Shown here: in pieces, positions 48,991 to 57,862 of the stretch | How positions within the stretch are numbered: the first letter of the stretch is position 1 | Layout of the letters: each line of letters opens with the position of its first letter | The notes under the pieces: model-generated | What the model was told of the DNA's origin: nothing | Seen by the model: the letters and a program-made list of their open reading frames with translations, nothing else | The model's database searches: none | From: Aquipseudomonas alcaligenes | GTDB taxonomy: Bacteria; Pseudomonadota; Gammaproteobacteria; Pseudomonadales; Pseudomonadaceae | Length of the DNA: 64,000 nucleotides | NCBI RefSeq assembly: GCF_003205495.1 | Contig: NZ_QJRX01000005.1 | Location: forward strand, 1-64,000 | Direction of reading: 5' to 3' | Made by a program: the position numbers and the translations under genes

Positions 48991-50199
48991 CTAGCCCTGC
49001 AACAGCGCTCGCAACAATCCCGCCACCGGCGAGCGGCAGTTCAGCACCACCTCGGCCAACCCCAGCCACTGCGCCAGCGCACGCAGCTGCGCGGCCAGGG
49101 CATGCAGTGCCTCCTCGCCCAGCATTACCTCCTCCAGGTGCACGGTATGCACCGCCAGGCGTCCCTGCGCCCGCTCGCTGCGCAGGTCGACGCGCGCCAG
49201 CAGGCGCTCGTGGTGCAGGAAAGGCAGCACGTAGTAGCCATACACCCGCTTGTGCGGCGGGGTGTAGATCTCCAGGCGGTAGCGGAAGCCGAACAGCCGT
49301 TCGGTGCGCTCGCGCTCCCAGATCAGCGAGTCGAAGGGCGACAGCAGCGCACTGGCCCCGATCCGCCGCGGAATGCTCGGTTCGCCGCGACAGTAGGCCG
49401 GCTGCTTCCAGCCCTGCACCGCCACCGGCAGCAGCTCGCCATCCTCCACCAGTTCGGCGAGGCGCAGCTTGGCGTCGGCCGCGTCCAGGCGGAAGTAGTC
49501 GCGCAGGTCGCGCTCACTGGCCACACCCAGGGCGTCGGCCGCGCGCAGCAGCAGCTGGCGCTGGGCCTCGGCCTCGTCGAGAGCGGGACGCTCGAGCAGC
49601 TCGGCGGGCAGCACCCGCTCTGGCAGGTCGTACAGGCGCTCGAAGCCGCGCCGGCCGGCCACGGTCACCAAGCCTGCGGCGAACAGCCACTCCAGCGCGT
49701 GCTTTTCCGCGCTCCAGTCCCACCAGGGACCGGCGCGCTCGCTGCGCGTGCTGAGGCTGCCGGCGCCCAGGGCGCCCTGCTCGCGCACCGCCTGCAGCAC
49801 GCGCCGGATGAGGCCTTGCTGCTGGCGACCGAACTCGGCCAGCTGGCGGTAGATGCCCTGCCCGTCTGCCGCCCGGCGCATGCGCCAGCGCAGCAGCGGG
49901 TAGAGTTCCAGCGGCAGCAGCGAGGCCTCGTGGCCCCAGTACTCGAACAGGCTGCGGCGCTTCGGCGTGCCCCAGGCCAGCTCGTCCAGCAACGCGGGGT
50001 CGTAGTGGCCGAGGCGCGAGAAGGCCGGCAGGTAGTGCGAGCGCACCAGGGCGTTGACCGAGTCGATCTGCAGCACGGCAAGCCGCCCGACCTGCGCACG
50101 CAGCTGGCGCAGGCCGATGGCGCCACGTGGCGCGCGGGCGAAGCCCTGGGCGGCCAGGGTCAGGCGGCGGGCTTGGGCGAGGGACAATGACAGGCTCAT
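48991..50199 (-). CDS. YcaQ/AlkX-type DNA glycosylase (winged HTH)
   Basis: 402 aa, winged-helix domain family of interstrand cross-link DNA glycosylases. The catalytic Q-x-D motif is Q44-I-D46 in VLQIDSVNALVRSHY, which places it with E. coli YcaQ (AlkX) and not with AlkZ (Q-x-Q). Start ATG 50199; an in-frame TTG at 50208 is less likely. Expected to unhook alkylated or cross-linked bases. Confidence 0.87.
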   Translation of the reverse strand: MSLSLSLAQARRLTLAAQGFARAPRGAIGLRQLRAQVGRLAVLQIDSVNALVRSHYLPAFSRLGHYDPALLDELAWGTPKRRSLFEYWGHEASLLPLELYPLLRWRMRRAADGQGIYRQLAEFGRQQQGLIRRVLQAVREQGALGAGSLSTRSERAGPWWDWSAEKHALEWLFAAGLVTVAGRRGFERLYDLPERVLPAELLERPALDEAEAQRQLLLRAADALGVASERDLRDYFRLDAADAKLRLAELVEDGELLPVAVQGWKQPAYCRGEPSIPRRIGASALLSPFDSLIWERERTERLFGFRYRLEIYTPPHKRVYGYYVLPFLHHERLLARVDLRSERAQGRLAVHTVHLEEVMLGEEALHALAAQLRALAQWLGLAEVVLNCRSPVAGLLRALLQG

Positions 50200-50225
50200 G
50201 GCCGCCAAGCCTAGCAGGCGAGCGC

Positions 50226-50690
50226 TCAGTGCTGGGCGACCGGCTCATCCGGGGCGGCAAAGGCCTGGCGGAAGCTGAAGGCATGGGCCGTGGCGCCATG
50301 CTCGCGCAGATGCGCCAGGCGCGCGGCCGCCTCTTCCACGCTCGGCCGATGGCCGGCCGGTACCCACCAGAGCACCATGTGCGCCTGCTCGACCTTGGCG
50401 AACCATTCGCGGCGGCGCTTGAGCATCTCGGTGTGGGCGGACGTGTAGACGTAGTCGCTGAGCGATTGCACGTCACGCCAGAGCGACAGGTTGACCAGCA
50501 CCTCGTCGCCGAAGGGGCGGATGGCGGTGGCGTCGCCGGCCTCGTCCTGCAGGCGCCAGACGTAGCCGGGCGAAGCCTCGGCCAGGGCATTGATGCGCGC
50601 CAGGTTGTTGACGAAATCGGCCATGCCGGGCGACTCCAGCGGCTCCTTCATGCTGGCGATATTGAGCTGGGCCAGGTGGTAGCGGGACAT
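50226..50690 (-). CDS. DUF3291 domain protein
   Basis: 154 aa. YHLAQLNIASMKEPLESPGMADFVNNLARINALAEASPGYVWRLQ is the DUF3291 signature, a dimeric alpha/beta-barrel fold related to antibiotic biosynthesis monooxygenases. No proven function. Start ATG 50690 follows AAGGAGTT. Confidence 0.86.
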   Translation of the reverse strand: MSRYHLAQLNIASMKEPLESPGMADFVNNLARINALAEASPGYVWRLQDEAGDATAIRPFGDEVLVNLSLWRDVQSLSDYVYTSAHTEMLKRRREWFAKVEQAHMVLWWVPAGHRPSVEEAAARLAHLREHGATAHAFSFRQAFAAPDEPVAQH

Positions 50691-50765
50691 CGGAACTCCT
50701 TGTTCAGTCAATCTGCCGTACACCGGCGCGCCCGGAAAGCGGCGCCGGCGTGCGGTGCGGGGGCT

Positions 50766-51002
50766 TCAGCGCCTGAGCGGATCGTCCCAGAACGGCCGCT
50801 CGCTCTCCTGCAGGATATCGCCACGGCTCAGGCCGATGTCCTTGAGCGCCGCATCGTCGAGCATGGCCAGCTGCCGGCGCTGCCGGGCCAGTTCGTGCCA
50901 ACGCTGCAAACGCAGCCGCAGGGCCTGCAGGCCGAGAGCCGGCCAGGCCCGTTCGAAGGATGCCGAGCGCACTAGCGCATAACCTTTCTGACCTTTCATC
51001 AT
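50766..51002 (-). CDS. DUF1127 domain protein
   Basis: 78 aa, basic. The C-terminal half (WHELARQRRQLAMLDDAALKDIGLSRGDILQE) is the DUF1127 domain. Related short proteins affect phosphate/RNA metabolism in Agrobacterium. GGAGG precedes tandem ATGs at 51002 and 50999, either of which could start. Divergent from a LysR-type gene, a common pairing in Pseudomonas. Confidence 0.85.
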   Translation of the reverse strand: MMKGQKGYALVRSASFERAWPALGLQALRLRLQRWHELARQRRQLAMLDDAALKDIGLSRGDILQESERPFWDDPLRR

Positions 51003-51096
51003 CACGCCCTCCCTGTGGGGTTGGCGCCAGTTTCGGTTCGCGCTTAAGATCAATCCAACGAATGTTTCTTATGCAACGCATCTTGGAGATTGATGA

Positions 51097-51951
51097 ATGG
51101 CCCACTACCCCAGCATCGATACCGAACTGCTGCGCAGCTTCGTCGCCATCGCCGACACCGGTGGCTTCACCCGCGCCGCCGAGGCGGTCAACCGCACCCA
51201 GTCGGCGGTGAGCATGCAGATGAAGCGCCTGGAGGATGACGTGGTGCAGCGCGCGCTGTTCGAGCGCGACGGCCGCCAGGTGCGCCTCACGCCCGAGGGC
51301 CAGGTGCTGCTGGGCTACGCGAGGCGCATCCTCAAGCTGCACGGCGAGGTGCTCAACACCCTGCGCGAGCCGCACATGGTCGGCGCCGTGCGCATCGGCA
51401 CGCCGGATGACTACGTGATGCGCTTTTTGCCCGACATCCTCTCGCGCTTCGCCCAGGCTTACCCGCTGGTGCAGGTGGAGGTGCACTGCGAGACCTCCGG
51501 CCAACTGCTGCAACGCCAGGACCTGGACCTGACCATAGTCACCCGCGAGCCGGGCAAGGAGATCGGCCAGCTGCTGCGCCAGGAACGCTTCGTCTGGGCC
51601 GAGGCCCAGGGCTTCACGCCCCACGAGCAGAACCCCATGCCGCTGGCCATGTTCAATTCCGGCTGCTTCTGCCGCGCCTGGGCCTGCAACGCGCTGGACG
51701 CCATCGAGCGGCCCTACCGCATCGCCTACACCAGCCCCAGCCTGTCGGCGATCTTCGCCGTGGTCGGCGCCGGCCTGGCGGTCACCGCCCAGCTGCAGAG
51801 CCTGATCACCCCGGACATGCGCATCCTCGGCGAGGCCGAGGGGCTGCCCACCTTGCCGCTGACCAGCATCGTCCTGCTGCGCCACCCGCAGCGCCAGTCG
51901 CAGGTCATCGACACCCTGGCCGAACACATAGTCGAAGGCTTCCGGCTATAG
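51097..51951 (+). CDS. LysR-type regulator
   Basis: 284 aa. N-terminal winged HTH (SFVAIADTGGFTRAAEAVNRTQSAVSMQMKRLEDDV) and a substrate-binding domain from about residue 90. Divergent from the DUF1127 gene, its probable target. GGAG lies about ten bases before ATG 51097. Its effector is unknown. Confidence 0.9.
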   Translation: MAHYPSIDTELLRSFVAIADTGGFTRAAEAVNRTQSAVSMQMKRLEDDVVQRALFERDGRQVRLTPEGQVLLGYARRILKLHGEVLNTLREPHMVGAVRIGTPDDYVMRFLPDILSRFAQAYPLVQVEVHCETSGQLLQRQDLDLTIVTREPGKEIGQLLRQERFVWAEAQGFTPHEQNPMPLAMFNSGCFCRAWACNALDAIERPYRIAYTSPSLSAIFAVVGAGLAVTAQLQSLITPDMRILGEAEGLPTLPLTSIVLLRHPQRQSQVIDTLAEHIVEGFRL

Positions 51952-51953
51952 CC

Positions 51954-52706
51954 CTACTCCAGCGCCAGCAGCACCGCGCAGAGCAGCAGGAAGGCGCAGA
52001 ACAGCCCCTTGAGCAGGCGTTCCGGCAGCGCGTGGGCCAGCTTCACGCCCCAGCTGATGCTGAGCAGCCCACCCAGCGCCAGGGGGATGCCCATGGCCCA
52101 GTCGACATGCCCGTGCAGGGCATAGGTCAGCAAGGTCACTGCGGTACTGGGCAGCGCCAGGGCCAGCGACAGGCCTTGGGCCACCAGCTGGCTGGCGCCG
52201 AACAGGTTGGTCAGCACCGGCACCGCCAGCACCGCACCGCCCACGCCGAACAGCCCGCCCAGGGCGCCGGCCGCGCCGCCCAGCACGCCCAGCCAGGGCC
52301 AGGGCTGGCGCAACTCTCCGGTCACGGAACTGCTGCGCATAAACAGCCGCAGCAGGTTGTAGAGCGCCAGGGCGACCAGGAAGCCGACGAAGGCCTGGCG
52401 CATGCGCTCGGCCTGCAGTTCCACCGCATACAGCGAGGCCAGCCAGGCGCAGATGAAGCCGGAAGCGCTGAGCAGCAGCGCGTGCCTGAGCACGATGCGG
52501 TTGCGCTGGTGGTAGCGCCACAGCGCCAACAGCACGTTGGGCACCACCATCACCAGCGCCGTGCCCTGGGCCAGCTGCTGATCGAGGCCGAACAGCACGC
52601 CGAGGGCGGGGATCGCCACCAGACCGCCGCCGATGCCGAACAGCCCGCCAAGGGTGCCCATGGCCAGGCCGAGCAGCAGGTTCAACAGGATATCGACGGG
52701 ATTCAT
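51954..52706 (-). CDS. TSUP (TauE/SafE) family permease
   Basis: 250 aa with about eight hydrophobic segments and the duplicated family motif (GGLFGIGGGLVAIPALG and GGLFGVGGAVLAVPVLT). Predicted anion exporter or importer. The start is ATG 52706 (MNPVDILLNLLLG); upstream in-frame codons run into the promoter. Divergent from a LysR-type gene, which probably controls it. Not closely related to the TSUP protein at 42192. Confidence 0.88.
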   Translation of the reverse strand: MNPVDILLNLLLGLAMGTLGGLFGIGGGLVAIPALGVLFGLDQQLAQGTALVMVVPNVLLALWRYHQRNRIVLRHALLLSASGFICAWLASLYAVELQAERMRQAFVGFLVALALYNLLRLFMRSSSVTGELRQPWPWLGVLGGAAGALGGLFGVGGAVLAVPVLTNLFGASQLVAQGLSLALALPSTAVTLLTYALHGHVDWAMGIPLALGGLLSISWGVKLAHALPERLLKGLFCAFLLLCAVLLALE

Positions 52707-52807
52707 GCGGGCCTCCGGGGCAATGGCGTGCATGCTATCCAGCGCAGCCTGGTAAGGAAACGCACAGCAGCGCACAATGGCTTTGCATTTTTCGCAAAGG
52801 CAGCCCA

Positions 52808-53767
52808 ATGAACCCCGACGCCCTCACCCAGCAGCTCGGCCTCTACCTGGACGTGCTGGACGCCGGCAGCTTCTCCGCCGCCGCACGCCGCCAGCAGCTC
52901 ACCCCGTCCGCCGTGGCCCGGCGCATGGACGGCCTGGAGCGGGCCATGGGCTGCACGCTGCTGGAGCGCAGCACCCACCTGGTGCGGGCAACGCCGGCCG
53001 GCCTGGCCTTCGCAGAACGGGCCCGGCGCGTCCTCGGCGAACTGCAGCAGGCGCGCGCCGAGGCGGTATCGCTGAGCAGCGCGCCCGAGGGGCTGATCCG
53101 CATCGACGCGCCGGCCCCCTTCGGCCGGCGCCACCTGGCCCCGGCCATCGCCGAATTCCTCACCCTCTACCCGGGCCTGGACGTGCAGCTGCGGCTGATC
53201 GACAGCTTCATCGACCTGCACGGCGAGCACCTGGGCGAAGTCGACCTGGTGCTGCGCATCGGCCCGCTGGCCGACACCCGCCTGGTCGCCACACCACTGG
53301 CGCCCCTGGTGCGGGTGCTGTGCGCCAGCCCGGACTACATCCAGCGCCGCGGCCTGCTGCGTGACGCCCGCGAGCTGCCGCAGCACGACGGCCTGGACTG
53401 GGACGCGCTGTCACCGCCGCAAGCCTGGCGTTTCGAAGTCGACGGGCGCGCGCAGCTGCTGCGCCCCGGGCGCCTGCGCATGACCGCCAACAACGCCGAG
53501 ACCCTGCTGTTCGGCGCCGTGGCCGGGCTGGGCATCGCCCACCTGCCGACCTGGCTGATCAGCGACTACCTGCTGCGCGGCGAGCTACTGCCCCTGCTGT
53601 GCGAGAACGGCCTGCCGCCCGCCGAACCCAGCGGCATCTATGCCCTGCGCCTGGCCAGTGACGCCAGCACGCGCACGCGCCTGCTGCTGGATTTTCTCAG
53701 GCAGCGCTTCGCCCCCGTGCCGCCCTGGGACCTGGCCCTGCAGCGTGGCCTGCAGGCCGGCAACTAG
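52808..53767 (+). CDS. LysR-type regulator
   Basis: 319 aa. HTH at LYLDVLDAGSFSAAARRQQLTPSAVARRMDGLERAMG, then a periplasmic-binding-protein-like effector domain. Divergent from the TSUP permease gene across 101 bases. The C-terminus overlaps the end of the GGDEF-EAL gene by four bases. Confidence 0.9.
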   Translation: MNPDALTQQLGLYLDVLDAGSFSAAARRQQLTPSAVARRMDGLERAMGCTLLERSTHLVRATPAGLAFAERARRVLGELQQARAEAVSLSSAPEGLIRIDAPAPFGRRHLAPAIAEFLTLYPGLDVQLRLIDSFIDLHGEHLGEVDLVLRIGPLADTRLVATPLAPLVRVLCASPDYIQRRGLLRDARELPQHDGLDWDALSPPQAWRFEVDGRAQLLRPGRLRMTANNAETLLFGAVAGLGIAHLPTWLISDYLLRGELLPLLCENGLPPAEPSGIYALRLASDASTRTRLLLDFLRQRFAPVPPWDLALQRGLQAGN

Positions 53768-55668
53768 GCCGGCACGGCCTGGCCGCGGGCAAACAGGGTG
53801 AAGTCCGCCGCCGACATGGGCCGGGCGAACAGATAGCCCTGCCCCTGGTCGCAGCCCAGATCGGCCAGGCGCTGGCGCGTGGCCTCGTCCTCGATGCCCT
53901 CGGCCGTGGTGTGCAGGCCGAGGCTGCGTGCCATCTGCACGATGGCGGTGACTATCGCCTGGTCCTGCGGGTTGGCGGTGAGCATGCGCACGAAGGACTG
54001 GTCGATCTTCAGCTTGTCCACGCGAAAGCGCTGCAGGTAAGACAGGTTGGAGTAGCCGGTACCGAAGTCATCGATGGACAGTTTCACCCCCAACGCCTTG
54101 AGGCGCTGCAGGCGTTCGATGAAGGCCGGCGAGTCCTGCAGCAGGATGGATTCGGTCAGTTCCAGCTCCAGGCAGCCCGGCGGCAGGCCGTAGCGATCCA
54201 GCGCCGCCGCCACCAGCTGCTCCAGGTTGCCGCGACGGAACTGCACCGCCGAAAGGTTCAGCGAGATCACGCAGCGCGGCAGGCCGGCGGCCTGCCAGAG
54301 CATGGCCTGGCGGCAGGCCTCATCGAGCACCCACTCGCCGATTTCGACGATCAGACCGGACTGCTCGGCGACCTGGATGAACAGATCGGGGCCGATCAGT
54401 CCCCGCCGCGGATGCTGCCAGCGCAGCAGCCCCTCGGCCGCCAGCAAGCCACCATCGTGCAGATCGACAATCGGCTGGTAGTGCAGGACGAACTCGGCGC
54501 GGCTCAGCGCCTGGTGCAGATCCTGCTCCAGGCCCAGGCGTTCACGGGTATCGGCGTTCATCTGCTCGTCGAAGAAGCAGTAGGTGTTACGCCCGGCGGC
54601 CTTGGCCTGGTACATGGCGGTGTCGGCATGCTTGAGCAGGGTGTCGAAGTCCTCGCCATCATCGGGGAACAGGGAGATACCGATGGAGCTGGAGCTGACG
54701 ATCTGCATGCCCTTGAGGCTGAACGGGACGGCCAGGTGCTGCTGCAGGCGGGCGGCCAGCGCGGAGACCACCGCCAGCTCCTCGACATCGGCCAGCACCA
54801 GGAGGAACTCGTCGCCGCCCTGGCGGCTCACCGTGTCGATATCGCGCACGGCCTCGCGCAGGCGCCGCGCCACCTCCAGCAGCAGTTCGTCACCGGCGTC
54901 GTGGCCGAGGGAGTCGTTGATGGTCTTGAAGTTATCGAGGTCGAGGAACAGCAGCGCGACCCGCTTGCCGTCGCGCCGCGCATGGCCGATGGCCTGCTCC
55001 ATGCGGTCGCGCACCAGCAGGCGATTGGGCAGGTTGGTCAGGGCATCGTGCTGGGCCAGGTGGGTGAAGTTGGCCTCGGAATCCTTCACCCGCAGGATTT
55101 CCTGGCGCAGGCGCAGCAGGGTGATACGCAGATCATTGGCCAGCAGCCATACCGCCACCGAGCCCAGCACCAGGAGGGCGCTGATATTGACCAGACGGCC
55201 TATGCCCAGGGGCTGCGGAGTGAAGGTCTGCAGGCCGCTCAGGGCGGCGAACGTGAGGCCGGCCACCGCCGCCAGGATGGCCAGCAGCAGGCCGATGAAC
55301 AGACGCAGTGGCGCCACCATGCCGGCCACTATCAGCAGCACCGGGTAGCCCAGCAGCGCACCGCTGTACAGCCCCTGGCTGTGCCAGAGCGACAGCGTGA
55401 TCACCGCCAGGTGCGTGAACAGCACCAGCACTATGGCCCTGTCCACCCGGCCGCGCCTGATCAGCACTATCCCGCTCAGCACGGCCAGCAGCGCCCCCAG
55501 CACCAGGCCGCTGTTCCACCATTGCCCGGCCACTAGGGTCTGCAGGCCGATGCACAGCAAGGCTGCGCACGATACCTGGGATATCTGCATCAGGCGGCGT
55601 GCCTGTAGCCTGCGCTCCAGTGTGTAGCCCTGGACATCCTGGTCTTGCGGAGCTTGCGCTGGGGTCAT
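53764..55668 (-). CDS. Membrane GGDEF-EAL protein
   Basis: 634 aa. About six N-terminal TM helices (residues 30-175), then GGDEF with an intact GGDEF motif at 284-288 and an EAL domain. The EAL signature reads EGL at 412-414 (AAEGLLRW); the Glu is kept, as are other metal and catalytic residues (NLSAVQF, ELTES, DDFGTGYSN, KIDQSFV, and E in AEGIED). Phosphodiesterase activity therefore remains possible, and both activities can coexist. A likely c-di-GMP regulator coupled to a membrane signal. Confidence 0.88.
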   Translation of the reverse strand: MTPAQAPQDQDVQGYTLERRLQARRLMQISQVSCAALLCIGLQTLVAGQWWNSGLVLGALLAVLSGIVLIRRGRVDRAIVLVLFTHLAVITLSLWHSQGLYSGALLGYPVLLIVAGMVAPLRLFIGLLLAILAAVAGLTFAALSGLQTFTPQPLGIGRLVNISALLVLGSVAVWLLANDLRITLLRLRQEILRVKDSEANFTHLAQHDALTNLPNRLLVRDRMEQAIGHARRDGKRVALLFLDLDNFKTINDSLGHDAGDELLLEVARRLREAVRDIDTVSRQGGDEFLLVLADVEELAVVSALAARLQQHLAVPFSLKGMQIVSSSSIGISLFPDDGEDFDTLLKHADTAMYQAKAAGRNTYCFFDEQMNADTRERLGLEQDLHQALSRAEFVLHYQPIVDLHDGGLLAAEGLLRWQHPRRGLIGPDLFIQVAEQSGLIVEIGEWVLDEACRQAMLWQAAGLPRCVISLNLSAVQFRRGNLEQLVAAALDRYGLPPGCLELELTESILLQDSPAFIERLQRLKALGVKLSIDDFGTGYSNLSYLQRFRVDKLKIDQSFVRMLTANPQDQAIVTAIVQMARSLGLHTTAEGIEDEATRQRLADLGCDQGQGYLFARPMSAADFTLFARGQAVPA

Positions 55669-55875
55669 GAGGCTGCACTTTCCGATGGTCAGCTACGTGG
55701 AGTCTGGCACGCTAACGAAAACACGCCTGTCCCGACAAGGCTAAAGAGGCAGAGAGTCGCAGCCGCGCCACGGCACCGGCCCAGCGCGGCCGGACAGCCA
55801 ATGACGAGAGTCTGTCCCCCTTGGCGCTTGCCAAGCTGCCCGATCCCTGAACAATAGCGGCCTGCAGAACGGACC

Positions 55876-56226
55876 ATGAGCATCGGCATGAGCAACGAAC
55901 TGAGAATCGAAGACCTGCAACTCGGCAGCGGCAAGGAAGCGGTCAAGGGCGCCCTGATCACCACCCAGTACCGCGGCTGGCTGGAAGACGGCAGCGAGTT
56001 CGACTCCTCCTACTCGCGCGGCAAGCCCTTCCAGTGCGTGATCGGCACGCGCCGCGTGATCCAGGGTTGGGACCTTGGCCTGATGGGCATGCGCGTCGGC
56101 GGCAAGCGCAAGCTCTGGGTGCCGGCCCAGCTGGGCTACGGCGAGCGCCAGGTCGGCTCGATCCCACCGAACTCCAACCTGGTGTTCGAGATCGAGCTGC
56201 TGGAAGTGCTGACCCGCGACGATTGA
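55876..56226 (+). CDS. FKBP-type peptidyl-prolyl isomerase
   Basis: 116 aa, single FKBP domain, cytoplasmic. Family blocks YRGWLEDGSEFDSSYSRGKPF, VIQGWDLGLMGMRVGGKRKLWVPAQLGYGER and SNLVFEIELLEV. ATG 55888 gives MSNELRIEDLQLGSG, closer to known homologues; ATG 55876 adds four residues. Neither has a strong Shine-Dalgarno. Confidence 0.9.
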   Translation: MSIGMSNELRIEDLQLGSGKEAVKGALITTQYRGWLEDGSEFDSSYSRGKPFQCVIGTRRVIQGWDLGLMGMRVGGKRKLWVPAQLGYGERQVGSIPPNSNLVFEIELLEVLTRDD

Positions 56227-56230
56227 TCCG

Positions 56231-57121
56231 CTACGCGGTCGCCACGCGCCGCCGGCGCAGGCTCCAGCCCTGCTGCATGCCGGCCGCGGCCAGCAGGATG
56301 GCCGCCACGCCCAGCCACTGCAGCGGGCTGAGACGGTGGCCGAAGGCCAACCAGTCGACGAAGATCGCCGCGATCGGGTAGACGAATGACAGTGCCCCGG
56401 TCAGCGCCGTCGGCAGTTTCTGGATGGCGCTGTACAGCAGCATGTACATCACCCCGGTATGAACGATGCCCAGGGTCAGCAGGCTGGCCCAGGCCTGCGC
56501 CTGCTCCGGCAGCTGGTAGCTGGCCAGCGGCGCCAGCATCAGGGTGCCGGTGAGCAGCTGGAGCAACGCGATCAGGTGCGGCGGCGTGCCAGTGAGGCGC
56601 TTGACGATCAGCGCCGCCAGGGCATAGAGCAGCGCGGCGCCCAGGGCCAGGGCGATGCCCAGCAGGTAGTTCTGCCCCGCCACCGCCCCGCTGCCGTGGG
56701 CGCTGACGATGGCCAGCATGCCGAGGAAGGCCAGGCCCAGCCAGGCCAGCTTGACCAGGGTGATGCGTTCGCCGAGAAACAGCGCCGCCAGGCCCACCAG
56801 CATGAACGGCTGGACGTTGTACACCGCCGTGCTGATGGCGATGGACGCCTGGGAATAGGCGGCGAACAGCAGCAGCCAGTTGCCGACTATGGCCACCCCG
56901 CTGAGCACGCCCAGGACCAGCACGCGACGGTTCAGCAGCTCGCGGCGCAGCAGGCCGAGTGCCGCGCACACCAGCAGCAACATGGCGCCGCCGACCACGC
57001 AGCGCCAGAACACCACGTCCACCACGGCCTGGCCGGACACCAGCACGAACCAGCCGATGGTGCCGGAAATCAGCATGGCCGCGAGCATTTCCAGCGAGCC
57101 GCGCCTGAGGGTGTTGTTCAT
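56231..57121 (-). CDS. EamA/DMT family transporter
   Basis: 296 aa with ten hydrophobic segments and two EamA repeats, of the drug/metabolite transporter superfamily. Start ATG 57121 follows GGAGG with seven bases. Divergent from an Lrp/AsnC-type gene, a frequent arrangement for amino-acid exporters; the substrate is not known. Confidence 0.88.
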   Translation of the reverse strand: MNNTLRRGSLEMLAAMLISGTIGWFVLVSGQAVVDVVFWRCVVGGAMLLLVCAALGLLRRELLNRRVLVLGVLSGVAIVGNWLLLFAAYSQASIAISTAVYNVQPFMLVGLAALFLGERITLVKLAWLGLAFLGMLAIVSAHGSGAVAGQNYLLGIALALGAALLYALAALIVKRLTGTPPHLIALLQLLTGTLMLAPLASYQLPEQAQAWASLLTLGIVHTGVMYMLLYSAIQKLPTALTGALSFVYPIAAIFVDWLAFGHRLSPLQWLGVAAILLAAAGMQQGWSLRRRRVATA

Positions 57122-57243
57122 GATCGAGCCTCCACAGTGAGTGGGTCCATTATTCGGATGCACCCCCTGCTCGCTCCAGAGCTAATCTAAGGCGTAAACA
57201 TGCCTTCGCCTTTATTACGAAGGCGTTCCTCTCATTTCACCTA

Positions 57244-57702
57244 ATGGCCCCTGCAATGACCGATGAAATCGACCAGATCCTGATCAGCGCCCTGATGGCC
57301 GACTCGCGCCGCTCGCTCAAGGCCCTGGCGCAGATCAGCGGGCTGTCCTCGCCCAGCGTCGCCGAACGCCTGCGCCGCCTGGAGGAGCGTGGGGTGATCC
57401 GCGGCTACACGGTGGAAGTCGATCCGCGCCACTTCGGCTACCAGCTGCAGGCCATCGTCCGGGTGCGCCCGCTGCCCGGCAGGCTGCACGAGGTGGAACG
57501 GCTGATCCAGTCCATCCCCGAGTTCACCGAGTGCGACAAGGTCACCGGCGAGGACTGCTTCATCGCCCGCCTGCACGTGCGCTCCATGGAGCAGCTGGAC
57601 GAGCTGCTGGACCGCATCAACGCCTATGCCGAGAGCAATACCGCCATCGTCAAGAAGACCTCGGTGGCGCGCCGGTTGCCACCGATGAGTGGCGCATCCT
57701 GA
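57244..57702 (+). CDS. Lrp/AsnC family regulator
   Basis: 152 aa. N-terminal HTH (DSRRSLKALAQISGLSSPSVAERLRRLEERGVI) and a C-terminal RAM ligand-binding domain. ATG 57244 or ATG 57256 (MTDEIDQILIS) may start; no strong Shine-Dalgarno before either. Likely regulates the divergent EamA transporter in response to an amino acid. Confidence 0.9.
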   Translation: MAPAMTDEIDQILISALMADSRRSLKALAQISGLSSPSVAERLRRLEERGVIRGYTVEVDPRHFGYQLQAIVRVRPLPGRLHEVERLIQSIPEFTECDKVTGEDCFIARLHVRSMEQLDELLDRINAYAESNTAIVKKTSVARRLPPMSGAS

Positions 57703-57787
57703 ACCTGGGCGCGCGGGTCTAACCTTGACAGAAATCTGCCGAAGCGCCGACAGGGCTTTATTTGTGCAAGGTTTGCAGTGTATTTTA

Positions 57788-57801
57788 TCGATAAATATCG
57801 A
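57788..57801. promoter_or_regulatory. TCGATA palindrome upstream of the amidase
   Basis: TCGATA-AA-TATCGA, with a third ATCGA 10 bases further on. It lies 62 bases before the amidase ATG inside an AT-rich patch that contrasts with the GC-rich surroundings; a probable operator or promoter core. Confidence 0.4.
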
Positions 57802-57862
57802 ATTTAAATCGAGCTGCGCCTGAGATGCGGAACTCGCCCCACCTGTAGCAGGAGTTGGCAAC

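Noticed and set aside
53764..55668. EAL domain of the GGDEF-EAL protein as degenerate
   Set aside because: EGL in place of EAL changes only the middle residue; the metal-binding Glu and the other catalytic residues are present.
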